Virus record (IMG/VR): IMGVR_UViG_3300025889_000144
Span: 1-56,582 of that record
DNA from: a virus
Direction: 5' to 3' (one strand)
DNA: 56,582 bases
Positions 56,472-56,582 of this stretch are shown here, piece by piece. The position numbers and the translations under genes are program-made. How positions within the stretch are numbered: position 1 is the stretch's first letter; every line of letters begins with the position of its first letter. The notes beneath the pieces are model-generated. The model worked only from the letters and a program-made list of their open reading frames with translations. It did no database searches and was not told the origin of the DNA.

Positions 56472-56582
56472 TCAAGCGTCGAAAGAGTAACCAACGGTGA
56501 CGAAGTCAGCGTTCAGAAGTTCGAAACCTGCGTACAGGCTCCAAATCATCATGATGAAACGGCTGAAGTCGTCGTTGTTGTT
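56472..56582 (-). CDS. Structural protein, C-terminal end (partial)
   Basis: The last 36 codons of a gene that continues beyond the window (NNNDDFSRFIMMIWSLYAGF... ending VGYSFDA). It ends 14 nt before the start of the abundant structural gene, so it is probably another late structural protein, possibly the major capsid. Identity cannot be decided from the fragment. Confidence 0.6.
   Translation of the reverse strand, partial: NNNDDFSRFIMMIWSLYAGFELLNADFVTVGYSFDA

Overview
The window looks like part of the genome of a double-stranded DNA tailed phage infecting a phycobilisome-containing cyanobacterium (cyanophage). The evidence is a compact mosaic of overlapping phage genes: family A DNA polymerase without a 5'-3' exonuclease, D5-type primase-helicase, SSB, PD-(D/E)XK exonuclease, dCTP deaminase/dUTPase, ThyX, two peptidoglycan hydrolases, and many tail-fibre-like proteins (LamG/SPRY, S74 chaperone, collagen-like). 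An NblA-like phycobilisome degradation protein points to the host. No terminase, portal or recognisable photosystem gene is visible, so the window is not the whole genome. No tRNA or CRISPR was seen. A freshwater Synechococcus-type host is an inference.

Layout. (1) 1-5480, plus strand: about 24 very small early-type genes, packed with ATGA/TGATG overlaps or joined by a recurring C/A-rich leader (AACTAACACCAACAC...) that lacks a Shine-Dalgarno; a good sigma70-type promoter lies at 3009-3036. (2) 5503-12133, plus: dcd, a second strong promoter (6190-6218), then a coiled-coil protein, a MoxR/RavA-type AAA+ ATPase and a VWA protein, translationally coupled as a module, followed by two unknown genes. 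(3) 12155-24146, plus: a terminator, polA, SSB, exonuclease, primase-helicase and accessory genes. NblA is encoded alone on the minus strand inside this block. (4) 24264-41458, mainly minus: thyX, a bifunctional GH24 + C39-like endolysin, then a long tail-fibre/adhesin array. (5) 41889-44611, plus: a regulatory island of small HTH proteins, a zinc/HNH-like protein and a degenerate Dam methyltransferase. (6) 44496-56582, mainly minus: virion-associated proteins including a lambda-R-like muramidase and an abundant structural protein with a perfect SD and terminator, interrupted by plus genes for an HTH protein, a Dps-like ferritin and an HNH endonuclease.

How the parts fit. dcd and thyX feed dTTP synthesis for PolA and the primase-helicase; SSB and the exonuclease support replication/recombination and host DNA breakdown. 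NblA and the Dps-like protein are candidate host-manipulation genes (amino acids from phycobilisomes; iron and peroxide control). The GH24-C39 enzyme probably lyses the host at the end, and its start codon lies in a strong hairpin that could delay translation. Six HNH/endonuclease-VII-type genes are scattered through the window; two have lost the catalytic His but keep the zinc site and a C-terminal HTH, so they may be regulators.

Most promising for follow-up: the DUF3150-like/MoxR/VWA module, the NblA gene whose start codon shares a CATG with its divergent neighbour, the Dps protein with exact ferroxidase spacing, the His-less HNH-HTH proteins, the endolysin start-codon hairpin, and the recurring TGATCATG start motif.
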